DNA of 64,000 nucleotides from G963666705 sp963666705 (GTDB lineage Bacteria; Pseudomonadota; Alphaproteobacteria; CADEGL01), in contig CAXXKO010000029.1 of the NCBI GenBank assembly GCA_963666705.2, positions 573,451 to 637,450 of the forward strand, in the 5' to 3' direction. Under the pieces are notes generated by a model. It was given only the letters and a program-made list of their open reading frames with translations. It did not search any database and was not told the origin of the DNA. Both the position numbers and the translations under genes were made by a program. Position 1 is the stretch's first letter; every line of letters starts with the position of its first letter. Below, one piece after another: positions 26,890 through 35,062 of the stretch.

Positions 26890-27999
26890 CTACTCCGCCG
26901 CCTGGGCCAGCATGGGCTGCTGGCGGACGGGTGCTGGCTGGGGCGCGCCGCGCCGCGCGAGCTCCTTCTCGACCGCCGGGATGATCTGGGTGCCGAGCGC
27001 CTCCAGGGTGCGGGTGACGCGCTCGTGCGGGAGGCCGCCGAGCTGCAGCGTGCAGAGGATGTGGCTCGGCGCGATCGTCTCCTGGTCCCCGAGCAGCGTC
27101 TCCACGCAATGGTCCACGCCACCGATGACGTAGTTCTCGAGGCATTCCTCGAGGGTTGGCTCGTAGTCGCACACGTCCTCGTCGATGTAGATGCCGCGGA
27201 ACCTGTAGGTGTTGTTGGTGAGCGACTGGGAGAGGCGCGAGGAATAGCGCGCCCGCTCGGCCGCCTCGCGCGCTTCGGCCTTGTCCTCCGTCACGTGGAT
27301 GAAGCGCTGGATGCCGAAGGGGGTGGTCGCCGGGTCGCGGCCGGCCGCGCGCAGGCGCTCGTCGTACGCCGCGCGCGCCTTGCCCATGAAGGCGACCGGC
27401 ATCCAGGCCGGCGAGTTCATGGGGCAGTAGCCGCTGGCGACGATGCGGTCCTGCACCTCGGGCCGGGTGTTGAGGCCCGCGAACCAGATCTCGGGCAGCG
27501 GCTTCTGGATCGGCTTGACCGCGATCTGGGTCTCGGGGATCCGGTAGTGCTGGCCCTCGTAGGCAAAGGTGTCGCGGGTGAGCGCGAGCTCGATGATGTC
27601 CAGCATCTCCATGGTCATGGGGATGCTGTCGGGCAGCTTCACGCCGAAGCGGTCGAACTCGTAGTCCTGATAGCCGCTGCCGATGCCGAGCTTCAAGCGC
27701 CCGTTCGACATCACGTCGACGAGCGCGATCTCCTGTGCGACGCGCACCGGGTTGTAGAGGGGTGCCACGATCACCGCCGGGCCCAGGCGGATGGTCTCGG
27801 TCATGGGCGCCATGTAGGCGCAGGCCATGAGCGGGGAGGGCATCAGGCAGTAATTGCTCATGTGATGCTCGGCGAACCAGGCGGTCTCGAACCCGAGCGC
27901 CTCGGCGAGCTTCACATGTTCGGCCGTGTTGTCCAGCACGCGCTTGGTGGTCCAGCCGTCGTCGCGCTTCTGCATGAGGTTGAAGAGGTCGTATCGCAT
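26890..27999 (-). CDS. LLM-class flavin-dependent oxidoreductase, copy 2 of tandem pair
   Basis: The 369-residue luciferase-like monooxygenase has a TIM-barrel fold predicted to use reduced FMN. MRYDLFNLMQKRD starts the barrel, with FETAWFAEHHMSNYCLMPSPL (about 38-58), GPAVIVAPLYNPVRVAQEIALVD (about 74-96), NGRLKLGIGSGYQDYEFDRFG and EIWFAGLNTRP following. C-terminal HVTEDKAEAREAAERARYSSRLS and LGGLPHERVTRTLEALG are shared with the gene just upstream, showing tandem duplication. The substrate is unknown. The genes are 25 bp apart and probably cotranscribed. Confidence 0.87.
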   Translation of the reverse strand: MRYDLFNLMQKRDDGWTTKRVLDNTAEHVKLAEALGFETAWFAEHHMSNYCLMPSPLMACAYMAPMTETIRLGPAVIVAPLYNPVRVAQEIALVDVMSNGRLKLGIGSGYQDYEFDRFGVKLPDSIPMTMEMLDIIELALTRDTFAYEGQHYRIPETQIAVKPIQKPLPEIWFAGLNTRPEVQDRIVASGYCPMNSPAWMPVAFMGKARAAYDERLRAAGRDPATTPFGIQRFIHVTEDKAEAREAAERARYSSRLSQSLTNNTYRFRGIYIDEDVCDYEPTLEECLENYVIGGVDHCVETLLGDQETIAPSHILCTLQLGGLPHERVTRTLEALGTQIIPAVEKELARRGAPQPAPVRQQPMLAQAAE

Positions 28000-28024
28000 G
28001 GCCTGCTATTCCCTCGGCGCGCGG

Positions 28025-29134
28025 CTATTCGGCGGCGATGGCCATGGCCGGCTGCTGGCGGATCTCCGGCCCCTGTCCCTCACCGCGCCGCGCGAGCTCC
28101 TTCTGCACGCCCGGGATGACGTGGCTGCCGATCCGCTCGAGCGTCCTCATCACCCGGTCATGGGGCACGCCGCCAAGCTGCACGTTGAAGGCGATGTGGC
28201 TGGGCGCGACAAGGTCGTGGTCGTTGAGGATCTTCTCGATGCAGGTCTCGGCGTCGCCGATGATGTAGTTGTCGATCATCTCCTCGATCGGCGGCTCGTC
28301 CTGGAACGCGGCCTCCTCCACGTAGATGCCATTGATCTTGGCGTATTTGAGCCGGAGCGAGAGGGAGAGACGCGAGGAGTAGCGCGCCCGCTCGGCCGCC
28401 TCGCGCGCCTCGGCCTTGTCGTCGGTTACATGGATGAAGCGCATCAGGCTCAGGGGCAGGTCCTTGGGGTCCTTGCCGATCTTGCGGTAGAGGTCGTCGT
28501 AGGCTTGGCGCACCTTGACGAGGACGCTCGTCGGATTCCAGCTCGGCGTCAGGAAGGGGACGTAGCCGCTCTTGGCCACGCGCTCCTGCACGAGCGGGCT
28601 GTTCATGAGCCCGGCGACCCAGATTTCAGGCATCGGCTGCTGGATCGGCTTGATGGCGATCTGGGTCTCGGGATACTGGAAGTGCTTGCCGTTATAACTG
28701 AACTTGTCGCGGGTCAGGGCCAGCTCGATGATGTCGAGGGACTCCAGCGTGACCTCGATACTGTTCTCGAGGCGGGTGCGGAAGCGCTCGAACTCGTACT
28801 CCTGATAGCCGCTGCCGATGCCGAGCACGAGGCGGCCATTGCTGAGCGTGTCGACGAGCGCGACCTCCTGGGCCAGGCGGATCGGATCGTAGAGCGGCAG
28901 CACGACCACGGCGGTGCCGAGGCGAATCTTCGAGGTGAAGCCGGCGCAGTGCGCGGCGACCACCAGCGGCGAGGGGCAGAGGCTGTAATTGTTGAAGTGG
29001 TGCTCGGCGAACCAGGCCGTCTCGAGCCCCATCTCCTCGCCCACCTTGATCGAGTCCGTGAGGTCGTTGAAGACGTCCGTCCCGCTCCAGCTCTCGTCGC
29101 GCTTCTGCATCAGACTGAAAAGATCGAACTTCAT
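28025..29134 (-). CDS. LLM-class flavin-dependent oxidoreductase, copy 1 of tandem pair
   Basis: The protein has 369 residues, the same length and layout as its neighbour. Key segments are MKFDLFSLMQKRDESW, LETAWFAEHHFNNYSLCPSPL, GTAVVVLPLYDPIRLAQEVALVD, GIGSGYQEYEFERF and EIWVAGLMNSP. It is the first gene of the pair, read away from the divergent methyltransferase gene at 29313; the 178-bp gap presumably holds both promoters. Such tandem LLM pairs often act on small xenobiotics or amines, but nothing here fixes a substrate. Confidence 0.87.
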   Translation of the reverse strand: MKFDLFSLMQKRDESWSGTDVFNDLTDSIKVGEEMGLETAWFAEHHFNNYSLCPSPLVVAAHCAGFTSKIRLGTAVVVLPLYDPIRLAQEVALVDTLSNGRLVLGIGSGYQEYEFERFRTRLENSIEVTLESLDIIELALTRDKFSYNGKHFQYPETQIAIKPIQQPMPEIWVAGLMNSPLVQERVAKSGYVPFLTPSWNPTSVLVKVRQAYDDLYRKIGKDPKDLPLSLMRFIHVTDDKAEAREAAERARYSSRLSLSLRLKYAKINGIYVEEAAFQDEPPIEEMIDNYIIGDAETCIEKILNDHDLVAPSHIAFNVQLGGVPHDRVMRTLERIGSHVIPGVQKELARRGEGQGPEIRQQPAMAIAAE

Positions 29135-29312
29135 GGCACCCTCATCTCAAGGCCCGGGCCACGGGTTGCATCCGCGCGGCGCGGCCGGTTACGGCAAATC
29201 CCCGGGGATACTAGCGGCATTGAAGGATGCGTGAAACCACCAGCGTGGACATGGCTGCCATTCGACCGGGCTGGTACGATCCCGTGGTGAGCCGCGACAA
29301 GGAGCCGACGCC

Positions 29313-30797
29313 ATGGCCGGCAACGCCGCCGCCCCGCCTTCACGCCAGATCCGCCTGCCGAGCGGGCCGGGCGGCACGGTGCTGCTGGCTTCCGCCTTCG
29401 AGGACCCGCCGGGCACGCCGCGCTTCGTCATGCCGATCCCGCGCGCCGCGATCGAGGACGTGGCCGTCAAGCACCTGGTGACCCGCGAGGCGGGGTATGG
29501 CGGCTACGAGTATCCGACGCGCGCCTTCCTCGACGCTCACCTGGCGCCGGGCGACCTCTTCATCGACGTGGGCGCGCACTGGGGGATCATGGCGCTCGGC
29601 GCGGCGACGCGGCACCGGGGCGCGGTCAATGTTCTGGCCATCGAGCCCGCGCCCGAGAACCTCGCACAGCTCATGCGCGCCGTCGCCCATAACGGCCTCG
29701 AGGACGCGGTCGAGATCGTCGCGGCCGCCGCCGGCGACGCACCCGGCACGGCGCCGCTCGTCGCCAACTCGACCATGGGGCACAGCCTCCACGGCATTGG
29801 CCTCCCCGGCCTGCCCCAGGGCAAGCTGCGCCTCACGGTCCCGGTCCTCACCCTCGACGGCCTGCTGGCGGAGAGGCCGGCGCTCGCCGCCCGCCGCGCG
29901 TTCCTCAAGATCGACGTGGAGGGGTACGAGCCCCAGGCCGTGGCCGGCGCCGATGGCCTCCTCGCCAGCGGCCACCTCGCGGCCCTCGTCTGGGAATACG
30001 GCCGCGCCTTCGAGCACGAGCCCGCGCGCACCCACATGGTGGCGATGATCGACCGGCTGCGCGGCCTCGATTTTACCCTCCGCCGCTTCCCGAGCCACGA
30101 CCTGGGCGGGCCGCTCATCCCCTTCGTGCCGGATGGGGGGGCCTGCAACGTGATTTGCCTCGCCCCCGACCTCGAGCCGCTGCCGGCCTACGTCCGCCCG
30201 CCCGGTCCGGTGGCGCCCATGAGCCAGGCCCTGCGCTCCCCCAGCGACCCCGCGGCGCGCTCGCGCCTCACCGCGGCGCTCATGGCCGTGGGCGGCAGCG
30301 ACGGCGCGCGCTGGGCGGACACGGCGGCGCTGGAGGAGGGCGCGGGAGAGCGAGCCAGCCTCGCCGCCGCCCATCTGCGCGCGGGCGAGCGGGTCCTCGA
30401 CCTCGGCGCCGGCGCCATGCGCCTGCGGGACGCCCTGCCGCCGCTCTGCGCGTACCGGCCCGTGGACCTCATCCCGCTCGCCGCCGATACGATTGCCTTC
30501 GATCTGAATGGCGGCGCATTCCCCTCGGGGACTTGCGACGCGATCTGTGCCCTGGAATTGCTCGAATACATCCACGACCCGGCAGCCCACTTGGCCCATT
30601 GCGCCGAGGCGGCCCCGCGCCTCCTCTGCACCTATCGCCTCGCCGGGGAGGAGCCAGCGTCCGAGCGTCGCGCGCGGGGCTGGTTCAACGACTATGGCGA
30701 TGCGGAATTCCGCGCGCTTCTCGAGGCCGCCGGCTGGCGCATCGATGGGGTGGAGCAGGGCGCGGAGACGACGCTCTTCGTCTGCGCGCGAGGCTGA
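29313..30797 (+). CDS. Two-domain methyltransferase: FkbM domain fused to a second SAM-dependent methyltransferase-like domain
   Basis: The protein has 494 residues; the start is ATG 29313 behind AAGGAG. Residues 60-270 form an FkbM-type methyltransferase: LFIDVGAHWGIMALGAA (SAM-binding motif I, about 86), VLAIEPAPENLAQLMRAV (about 108), and the family hallmark FLKIDVEGYEPQAVAGAD (about 198). After a linker, residues 320-494 carry a second motif I (RVLDLGAGAMRLRDALP, about 367) and DAICALELLEYIHDPAAHL (about 410), as in class I methyltransferases. The second domain looks shorter than usual and may be degenerate. FkbM enzymes O-methylate sugars and polyketides; the target here is unknown. Confidence 0.75.
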   Translation: MAGNAAAPPSRQIRLPSGPGGTVLLASAFEDPPGTPRFVMPIPRAAIEDVAVKHLVTREAGYGGYEYPTRAFLDAHLAPGDLFIDVGAHWGIMALGAATRHRGAVNVLAIEPAPENLAQLMRAVAHNGLEDAVEIVAAAAGDAPGTAPLVANSTMGHSLHGIGLPGLPQGKLRLTVPVLTLDGLLAERPALAARRAFLKIDVEGYEPQAVAGADGLLASGHLAALVWEYGRAFEHEPARTHMVAMIDRLRGLDFTLRRFPSHDLGGPLIPFVPDGGACNVICLAPDLEPLPAYVRPPGPVAPMSQALRSPSDPAARSRLTAALMAVGGSDGARWADTAALEEGAGERASLAAAHLRAGERVLDLGAGAMRLRDALPPLCAYRPVDLIPLAADTIAFDLNGGAFPSGTCDAICALELLEYIHDPAAHLAHCAEAAPRLLCTYRLAGEEPASERRARGWFNDYGDAEFRALLEAAGWRIDGVEQGAETTLFVCARG

Positions 30798-30849
30798 CAG
30801 CCCGGCGGATTGCGGCGATAATCGACTGAAATCATGTGGGGGCACGGCC

Positions 30850-32244
30850 ATGCGGAGCTACTGGCTGCAACAGGCGCTCGACGGGGAGGGGGCGGCGGCG
30901 GCGCCGCCGCTCGCGGGCGACCTCAAAACAGACGTGTGCATCGTCGGCGGCGGCTTCACCGGCTTGTGGACCGCGATCCGCCTCAAGGAGCACGAGCCCG
31001 CTCTCGACGTGACGATAATCGAGGGGGACATCTGCGGCGGCGGGGCCAGCGGGCGCAACGGCGGCTTCTGCATGACATGGATGTCGAAGGCCGAGAAGCT
31101 GCTCGAGATCTGCGGCGCCCAGGAGGGCGTGCGCCTCTTGCGCGAGTCCGAGGCGGGGGTCAAGGCCATCGGCGCCTTCTGCGCTGCCGAGGGCGTCGAT
31201 TGCCAGTTCACCCACCATGGCTGGATCTGGACGGCGTCGAACCAGGCGCAGGCCGGCGCCTGGGCCGACACGGTCGAGCAGCTCGAGAAGCTCGGCGTCC
31301 ATGCCTACGAGCCCTTGAGCCGGGAGGAAGTGGCCGCGCGCACCGGCTCGGACCGCCACGTGGCCGGGGTGTTCGAGGCCGGTGTGGCCACGGTCCAGCC
31401 GGCCATGCTGGCGCGGGGCTTGCGCCGCGTCGCGCTCCAGCGTGGCGTGCGTATCCACGAGGGGACGCGCATGACCGAGTTGGTGCGGGGGCCCAAGCCC
31501 GCCGTCCGCACCGCGCGCGGTGCGGTGTCGGCCCAGACGGTCGTCCTCGCGCTCAACGCCTGGGCGCACGAGCTCCCCGAATTCCGGCGCACGGTCATGC
31601 CGCTCGCCGCCGACGCCGTGGTGACCGAGCCGGTGCCGGAAACGCTGGCCGCGATCGGCCTGGCGGATTGCGCCGCCGTCTCGGACTCGCGCCTCCTCGT
31701 CAACTACTACCGGGCCACCATCGATGGGCGCATGGCGTGGGGCAAGGGCGGGGGCGGCATACCCTTCGCCGGGCGCGTGGGGCAGAGCTTCGACGGCCCG
31801 TCGCCACGCCGGAGCCAGGTGCGGGCCGAGATGGCCCGGTATTACCCGGCCCTCGCCGAGGTGCCCATCGCCGCCGCCTGGCGCGGCCCGGCGACGCGCA
31901 CCATGACCGGCCTGCCCTTCTTCGGGCGCCTCCAAGGGAGCCCGCGCATCGTCTACGGCCATGGCTACACCGGGAACGGCGTCGGCCCGTGCTACCTGGG
32001 TGGACGCATCCTGGCCTCGCTCGCACTCGACCGCCGGGACGAATGGTCGGAGACGCCGCTCGCGCGGGGGCCGCGGCCCGGCAAGCTGCCGCCCGAGCCG
32101 ATCCGCTTCCTGGGCGGCCGAATCGTGCGCGCCGCCTGCGTCCGCTCCGACCGGGCCGAGGACGAGGGGCGCAAGCCGAGCCTCGTCGACCGCCGGCTCG
32201 CCGCCCTGGCGCCCGCCGGCCTGTCACCAGTCAAAAAGGATTGA
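30850..32244 (+). CDS. FAD-dependent oxidoreductase (DAO family), gene E
   Basis: The protein has 464 residues and starts at ATG 30850. The FAD motif VCIVGGGFTGLWTAIRLKEHE is at about residues 29-49 and GGGASGRNGGFCMTW at about 66. The C-terminal flavin loop VYGHGYTGNGVGPCYLGGRIL is near 371. It is a glycine/D-amino-acid oxidase-like flavoprotein, predicted amine or amino-acid oxidase. It is 52 bp downstream of the methyltransferase and possibly cotranscribed. Its 3' palindrome, like that of gene A, belongs to a ~200-bp repeat; here the palindrome is split by the 7.24-kb transposon inserted 25 bp after the stop codon. Confidence 0.85.
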   Translation: MRSYWLQQALDGEGAAAAPPLAGDLKTDVCIVGGGFTGLWTAIRLKEHEPALDVTIIEGDICGGGASGRNGGFCMTWMSKAEKLLEICGAQEGVRLLRESEAGVKAIGAFCAAEGVDCQFTHHGWIWTASNQAQAGAWADTVEQLEKLGVHAYEPLSREEVAARTGSDRHVAGVFEAGVATVQPAMLARGLRRVALQRGVRIHEGTRMTELVRGPKPAVRTARGAVSAQTVVLALNAWAHELPEFRRTVMPLAADAVVTEPVPETLAAIGLADCAAVSDSRLLVNYYRATIDGRMAWGKGGGGIPFAGRVGQSFDGPSPRRSQVRAEMARYYPALAEVPIAAAWRGPATRTMTGLPFFGRLQGSPRIVYGHGYTGNGVGPCYLGGRILASLALDRRDEWSETPLARGPRPGKLPPEPIRFLGGRIVRAACVRSDRAEDEGRKPSLVDRRLAALAPAGLSPVKKD

Positions 32245-32246
32245 TA

Positions 32247-32269
32247 CCAGACGGCGATGAGCTTGACTC
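32247..32269. repeat. Left half of split palindrome plus 8-bp target duplication
   Basis: CCAGACGGCGATGAG (32247-32261) is the left arm of the palindrome whose right arm is at 39506-39520. The target duplication CTTGACTC spans 32262-32269 and recurs at 39506-39513. Removing the transposon restores a perfect 15-base stem with loop CTTGA. Confidence 0.88.
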
Positions 32270-32308
32270 CGTGCCTATCCGGTTAAGACAGACACCCACT
32301 ACATATAG
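32270..32308 (+). repeat. Left terminal inverted repeat of the 7.24-kb transposon
   Basis: It begins CGTGCCTATCCGGTTAAG and continues through ACACCCACTACAT. It pairs with 39467-39505 with about three mismatches in 39 bases. Confidence 0.9.
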
Positions 32309-32499
32309 AGTAAACGGTGCGCCATGCCGACACCGCCCAATCGGCTGCTTTTGACCCACAGCCGAAGTTTATCGACCTCAACTCACATCCGAACAATTGC
32401 TGATTTTTTGGTCCGGCCAAGAGGAGGTCGGACCGGTGTGGCCCCCTGCTTGAATTGAATTACGATACGGCGCATTGTCACCAGCTTGAATTGAATTAA
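32309..32499. other. Non-coding left arm of the transposon with a 15-bp direct repeat
   Basis: No gene is seen. GCTTGAATTGAATTA occurs at 32448-32462 and 32484-32498, spaced 36 bp, and part of it recurs after the IS1595 insertion (33575-33582, target duplication). GGTCCGGCC...GGTCGGACC near 32411-32434 can pair. Before IS1595 arrived this region was the direct upstream sequence of the NHLP gene, so the repeats could be regulatory. Confidence 0.45.
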
Positions 32500-33574
32500 C
32501 GTCCCTATCCGGTTAATGCAGGTAGCGACCGAGTGTTCTTTATATGTTCGCTCTAAGGGTGTACTGTTCCCGCCTCTGAGGATTGGTCGGGAGACAGGGC
32601 ATGAGCGGCTTGTTGACGTTCCAAGAGCGCTACCGAGACGAGGAATCGTGCATCCTGGCCTTGGCGGATCGACGCTGGCCGTCTGGGTTTGCGTGCGCCC
32701 GCTGCGGGCACCGGCGGGGCTATCGGCACAAGGCGCGGGCGCGCGTCTTCGAATGCGCGGCTTGCGGTCGTCAAGAGTCGGTGACGGCGGGAACCATCTT
32801 CCACCGCACCCGCACACCGTTGCCCAAATGGTTCCTGGCGGCGTGGTTGATGGGGCGGGACAAGCGCGGGGTCTCGGCCCTGTTCCTGGCGCGCGAGCTG
32901 GGGCTTCGCTATGAGACCGCATGGCTGATGGCTCACAAGCTGCGCCATGGCTTGGCGGAGCGGCCGGATGCGTTGCTGGACGGCATGGTCGAGGTCGATG
33001 AGAGCTACTACGGCGGGCGCGGCAAGCCCGAGAGCCGGGGCCGCGGGATGGCCAATGCCAACAAGAGCCTGCTCGTGCTGGCGGTGGAGAAGGTGGCGGT
33101 GGCGCCGGGCAAGGGGGTCGAGGGCAGCGGCTTCGTCGCCGGCCGGGCGCGACTTGCCATCCTGCCCCGGGCCAATGCCGAGCAGCTCGGCGGCTTCGTG
33201 CGGGCCGCCGTGACGCCGGGCGCGCGCCTGCTGACCGACGATTTCAAGGGCTATGCCGGGCTCGGCGCCGTCTACCGGCACCAGCCCACCGTCCAAGGCC
33301 AAGGCAAGAACGCCGAGACGCAGATGCCGATCATCCACGTCCTGTTCAGCAACCTCAAGACCTGGCTCAACGGCACTTACCATGGCGTCAGCGCCAAGCA
33401 CTTGCCGCGCTATGGCCGGGAATGGGCCTATCGCTTCAACCGCCGCCGGCGGATCGACGACCTCGGCGACTTCGTCCTGAGCCGCGCCATGGCCCGGCCA
33501 ACCATCACATACCGCCAGTTGATCCACGGCTTGCAACCCCAGGGCGCACGACCTGCCTTAACCGGATAGGGACG
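32500..33574 (+). mobile_element. IS1595-family insertion sequence (1075 bp)
   Basis: The ends are CGTCCCTATCCGGTTAATGC and, inverted, CGTCCCTATCCGGTTAAGGC. It is flanked by the AT-rich 8-bp duplication TGAATTAA (32492-32499 and 33575-33582). The ends share CCTATCCGGTTAA with the outer transposon ends. It separates the NHLP gene from its original upstream region. Confidence 0.93.
32601..33569 (+). CDS. IS1595-family (ISXO2-like) transposase
   Basis: The transposase has 322 residues from ATG 32601, preceded by GGGAGACAGGGC. An N-terminal zinc ribbon has CARCGHRRGYRHKARARVF then ECAACGRQ (two CxxC pairs). The DDE-like catalytic part includes GMVEVDESYYGGRG (first acidic residue), LLTDDFKGYAGL (second) and HGVSAKHLPRYGREWAYRFNRR, the usual ISXO2 C-terminal signature. 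It appears intact and is probably the enzyme able to recognise both its own ends and the similar ends of the surrounding 7.24-kb unit. Confidence 0.93.
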   Translation: MSGLLTFQERYRDEESCILALADRRWPSGFACARCGHRRGYRHKARARVFECAACGRQESVTAGTIFHRTRTPLPKWFLAAWLMGRDKRGVSALFLARELGLRYETAWLMAHKLRHGLAERPDALLDGMVEVDESYYGGRGKPESRGRGMANANKSLLVLAVEKVAVAPGKGVEGSGFVAGRARLAILPRANAEQLGGFVRAAVTPGARLLTDDFKGYAGLGAVYRHQPTVQGQGKNAETQMPIIHVLFSNLKTWLNGTYHGVSAKHLPRYGREWAYRFNRRRRIDDLGDFVLSRAMARPTITYRQLIHGLQPQGARPALTG

Positions 33575-33609
33575 TGAATTAATCCAGTTGCCAACAGGGA
33601 GGCGACACC

Positions 33610-33891
33610 ATGGCGATCACCAAAGCCATTGCGCGCGCGTGGACTAACGCGGACTACAAAGCCAAGCTGTTGAGCGACCCTCATGCCGCCCTGGCCGAGG
33701 TCGGTGTCGAGGTTCCCGCGGGCACGACCGTGAAGGTGATGGAGAACACAGCCGATACCCAACACCTGGTGCTGCCGGTGAGCCCGGCCGCGGTCGGTGA
33801 GCTCTCAAGCGAGGAGCTAGAGAAGGTTGCGGGTGGCGGCGGTCCGCCGGCGTCGGATGCGTGTTCATGGAATGATAATTGCGGCGTATGA
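33610..33891 (+). CDS. NHLP-family RiPP precursor peptide (nitrile-hydratase-like leader)
   Basis: The 93-residue peptide starts at ATG 33610, behind GGGAGGCGACACC. Residues 1-73 resemble the nitrile-hydratase alpha-subunit-like leader: ARAWTNADYKAKLLSDPHAAL, AEVGVEVPAGTTVKVMENT and HLVLPVSPAAVGELSSEELEKV. It ends in AGGGG, a double-Gly cleavage site for a PCAT-type peptidase-transporter. The predicted core is PPASDACSWNDNCGV or slightly longer, with two Cys, one Ser, one Trp and two Asn. This class is known from ribosomally made, modified peptides (TIGR03793 type). No LanM, YcaO, radical-SAM or PCAT gene is visible in the window, so maturation would need enzymes in trans. Confidence 0.85.
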   Translation: MAITKAIARAWTNADYKAKLLSDPHAALAEVGVEVPAGTTVKVMENTADTQHLVLPVSPAAVGELSSEELEKVAGGGGPPASDACSWNDNCGV

Positions 33892-33992
33892 GAGGTGCTA
33901 ATCGAAGGATAGACCTCTCCTGTCCCCTGCGTGGATGGACGGTGCCGCGGCTCTGGACATGGGCTGGCGCACCGGTCGGAGACCGGGGCGCC
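33892..33992. other. Short spacer between NHLP gene and RT fragment
   Basis: About 100 bp with no gene. A GC-rich hairpin, GGTCGGAGACCGGGGCG, is near 33974. No clear terminator or group II intron domain V was recognised. Confidence 0.3.
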
Positions 33993-34565
33993 TCATATCC
34001 GCGGGAGGTAAACTCCAGTGAGCCGCAAGCGTTTTAGAACGATCACGAAGTAGCGTCTCGCGCCTCCTTTCCGGGAGATCATTCCACCCAGGCCGGCCCA
34101 CAGCCAGCGGGTCCAGCGGGCCACGTACTGCCAGAGCCGGCGGCCGCCGGCTCCTTGCTCATGAAGCCGGCGAGCACGCGCCAGCAGGCGCCGCAAGCTT
34201 TCGGCCGAGGGCCGCAATCTGCGTGCCGGATGGAACCGGTATCCCAGAAAATCAAAGCCTCTTTCGATGCGACCGACGAAGTGCTTTTGCCGATGGTGAA
34301 GCCGCGGACCGAGGGCGGCGGTCACATGCATGACCTCCCGGATGGCCGCGCGCAGCTGCCAGCGGGTCGTGGCCAGGATGACGAAGTCATCCATGTAGCG
34401 GATGTAGCCAGCTTTGTGTTTCTCCATCCTGCGCGTCATTGCCTGGTCGACAGGGTCGAGGTAGACCGCGCCCAGGAGGGGAGAGAGGCTGCCGCCCGCC
34501 ACCATTCCGTGGCCGGTAGCGCGCGGATCGGACGCCTGCAGATAGGCGCGGACCAGCCCACGAAG
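33993..34565 (-). pseudogene. Reverse transcriptase (group II intron-like), C-terminal fragment
   Basis: The readable frame begins near 34565 (LVRAYLQASDPRATGHG), continues GGSLSPLLGAVYLDPVDQAM and the catalytic YIRYMDDFVIL, then GRIERGFDFLGYRF, and stops at 33993. These are RT palm motifs 4-7 and part of the thumb, as in group II intron-like RTs. The fingers domain and the first catalytic Asp are missing. The upstream end joins an IS3 transposase fragment read on the opposite strand. It is inactive by truncation. No repeat pair resembling a diversity-generating template/variable region was seen. Confidence 0.75.
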
Positions 34566-35006
34566 CCGGTCACCGACACGCTGGAGAGGGCGCTCGAGGC
34601 ATCAGGCTGTGATCAGGCGACGGTCGGTCACAAGCCTCGGCTACTGTCCGACAACGGGTCGAGCTACATCGCCGGCGACCTGGCCGACTGGCTCGACGAG
34701 CGGGACATGCGGCACACCCGCGGCGCTCCCTATCATCCTCAAACCCAGGGAAAGATCGAGCGATGGCATCAGACCTTGAAGAACCGCATCCTGCTCGAGA
34801 ACTACTACCTGCCCGGTGATCTCGAAGCCCAGATCGAGGCCTTCGTCGCGCACTACAATCATCAGCGCTATCACGAGAGCCTGAACAATCTGACACCGGC
34901 CGATGTCTACTTCGGGCGGGGCCAGACTATCCTGCTGGAAAGGGAGAAGATCAAACGACGGACCATCGAACACCGGCGCTTGCAGCACCGCAAAAGCGCC
35001 GCCTAA
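34566..35006 (+). pseudogene. IS3-family transposase OrfB, C-terminal fragment
   Basis: The fragment reads VTDTLERALEASGCDQ, then LLSDNGSSYIAGDLADWL (second catalytic Asp), the GAPYHPQTQGKIERWHQTLKN segment (catalytic Glu) and NNLTPADVYFGRGQ. It is the last 145 or so residues of an IS3-family integrase-type transposase. The 5' part, including the first Asp and OrfA, is lost at the junction with the RT fragment. It is a relic. Confidence 0.85.
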
Positions 35007-35062
35007 TATGACCAACCAGATGTGCCAGAACCTCTCTTGGTTCAGAAAGCAAAATGTCTCAA

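Noticed and set aside
33993..34565. Reverse transcriptase as part of a diversity-generating retroelement or retron
   Set aside because: The motif set (GGSLSPLL, YMDD, RGFDFLGYRF) looks group II-like, the protein is truncated, and no template/variable repeat pair or msr/msd-like region was seen.
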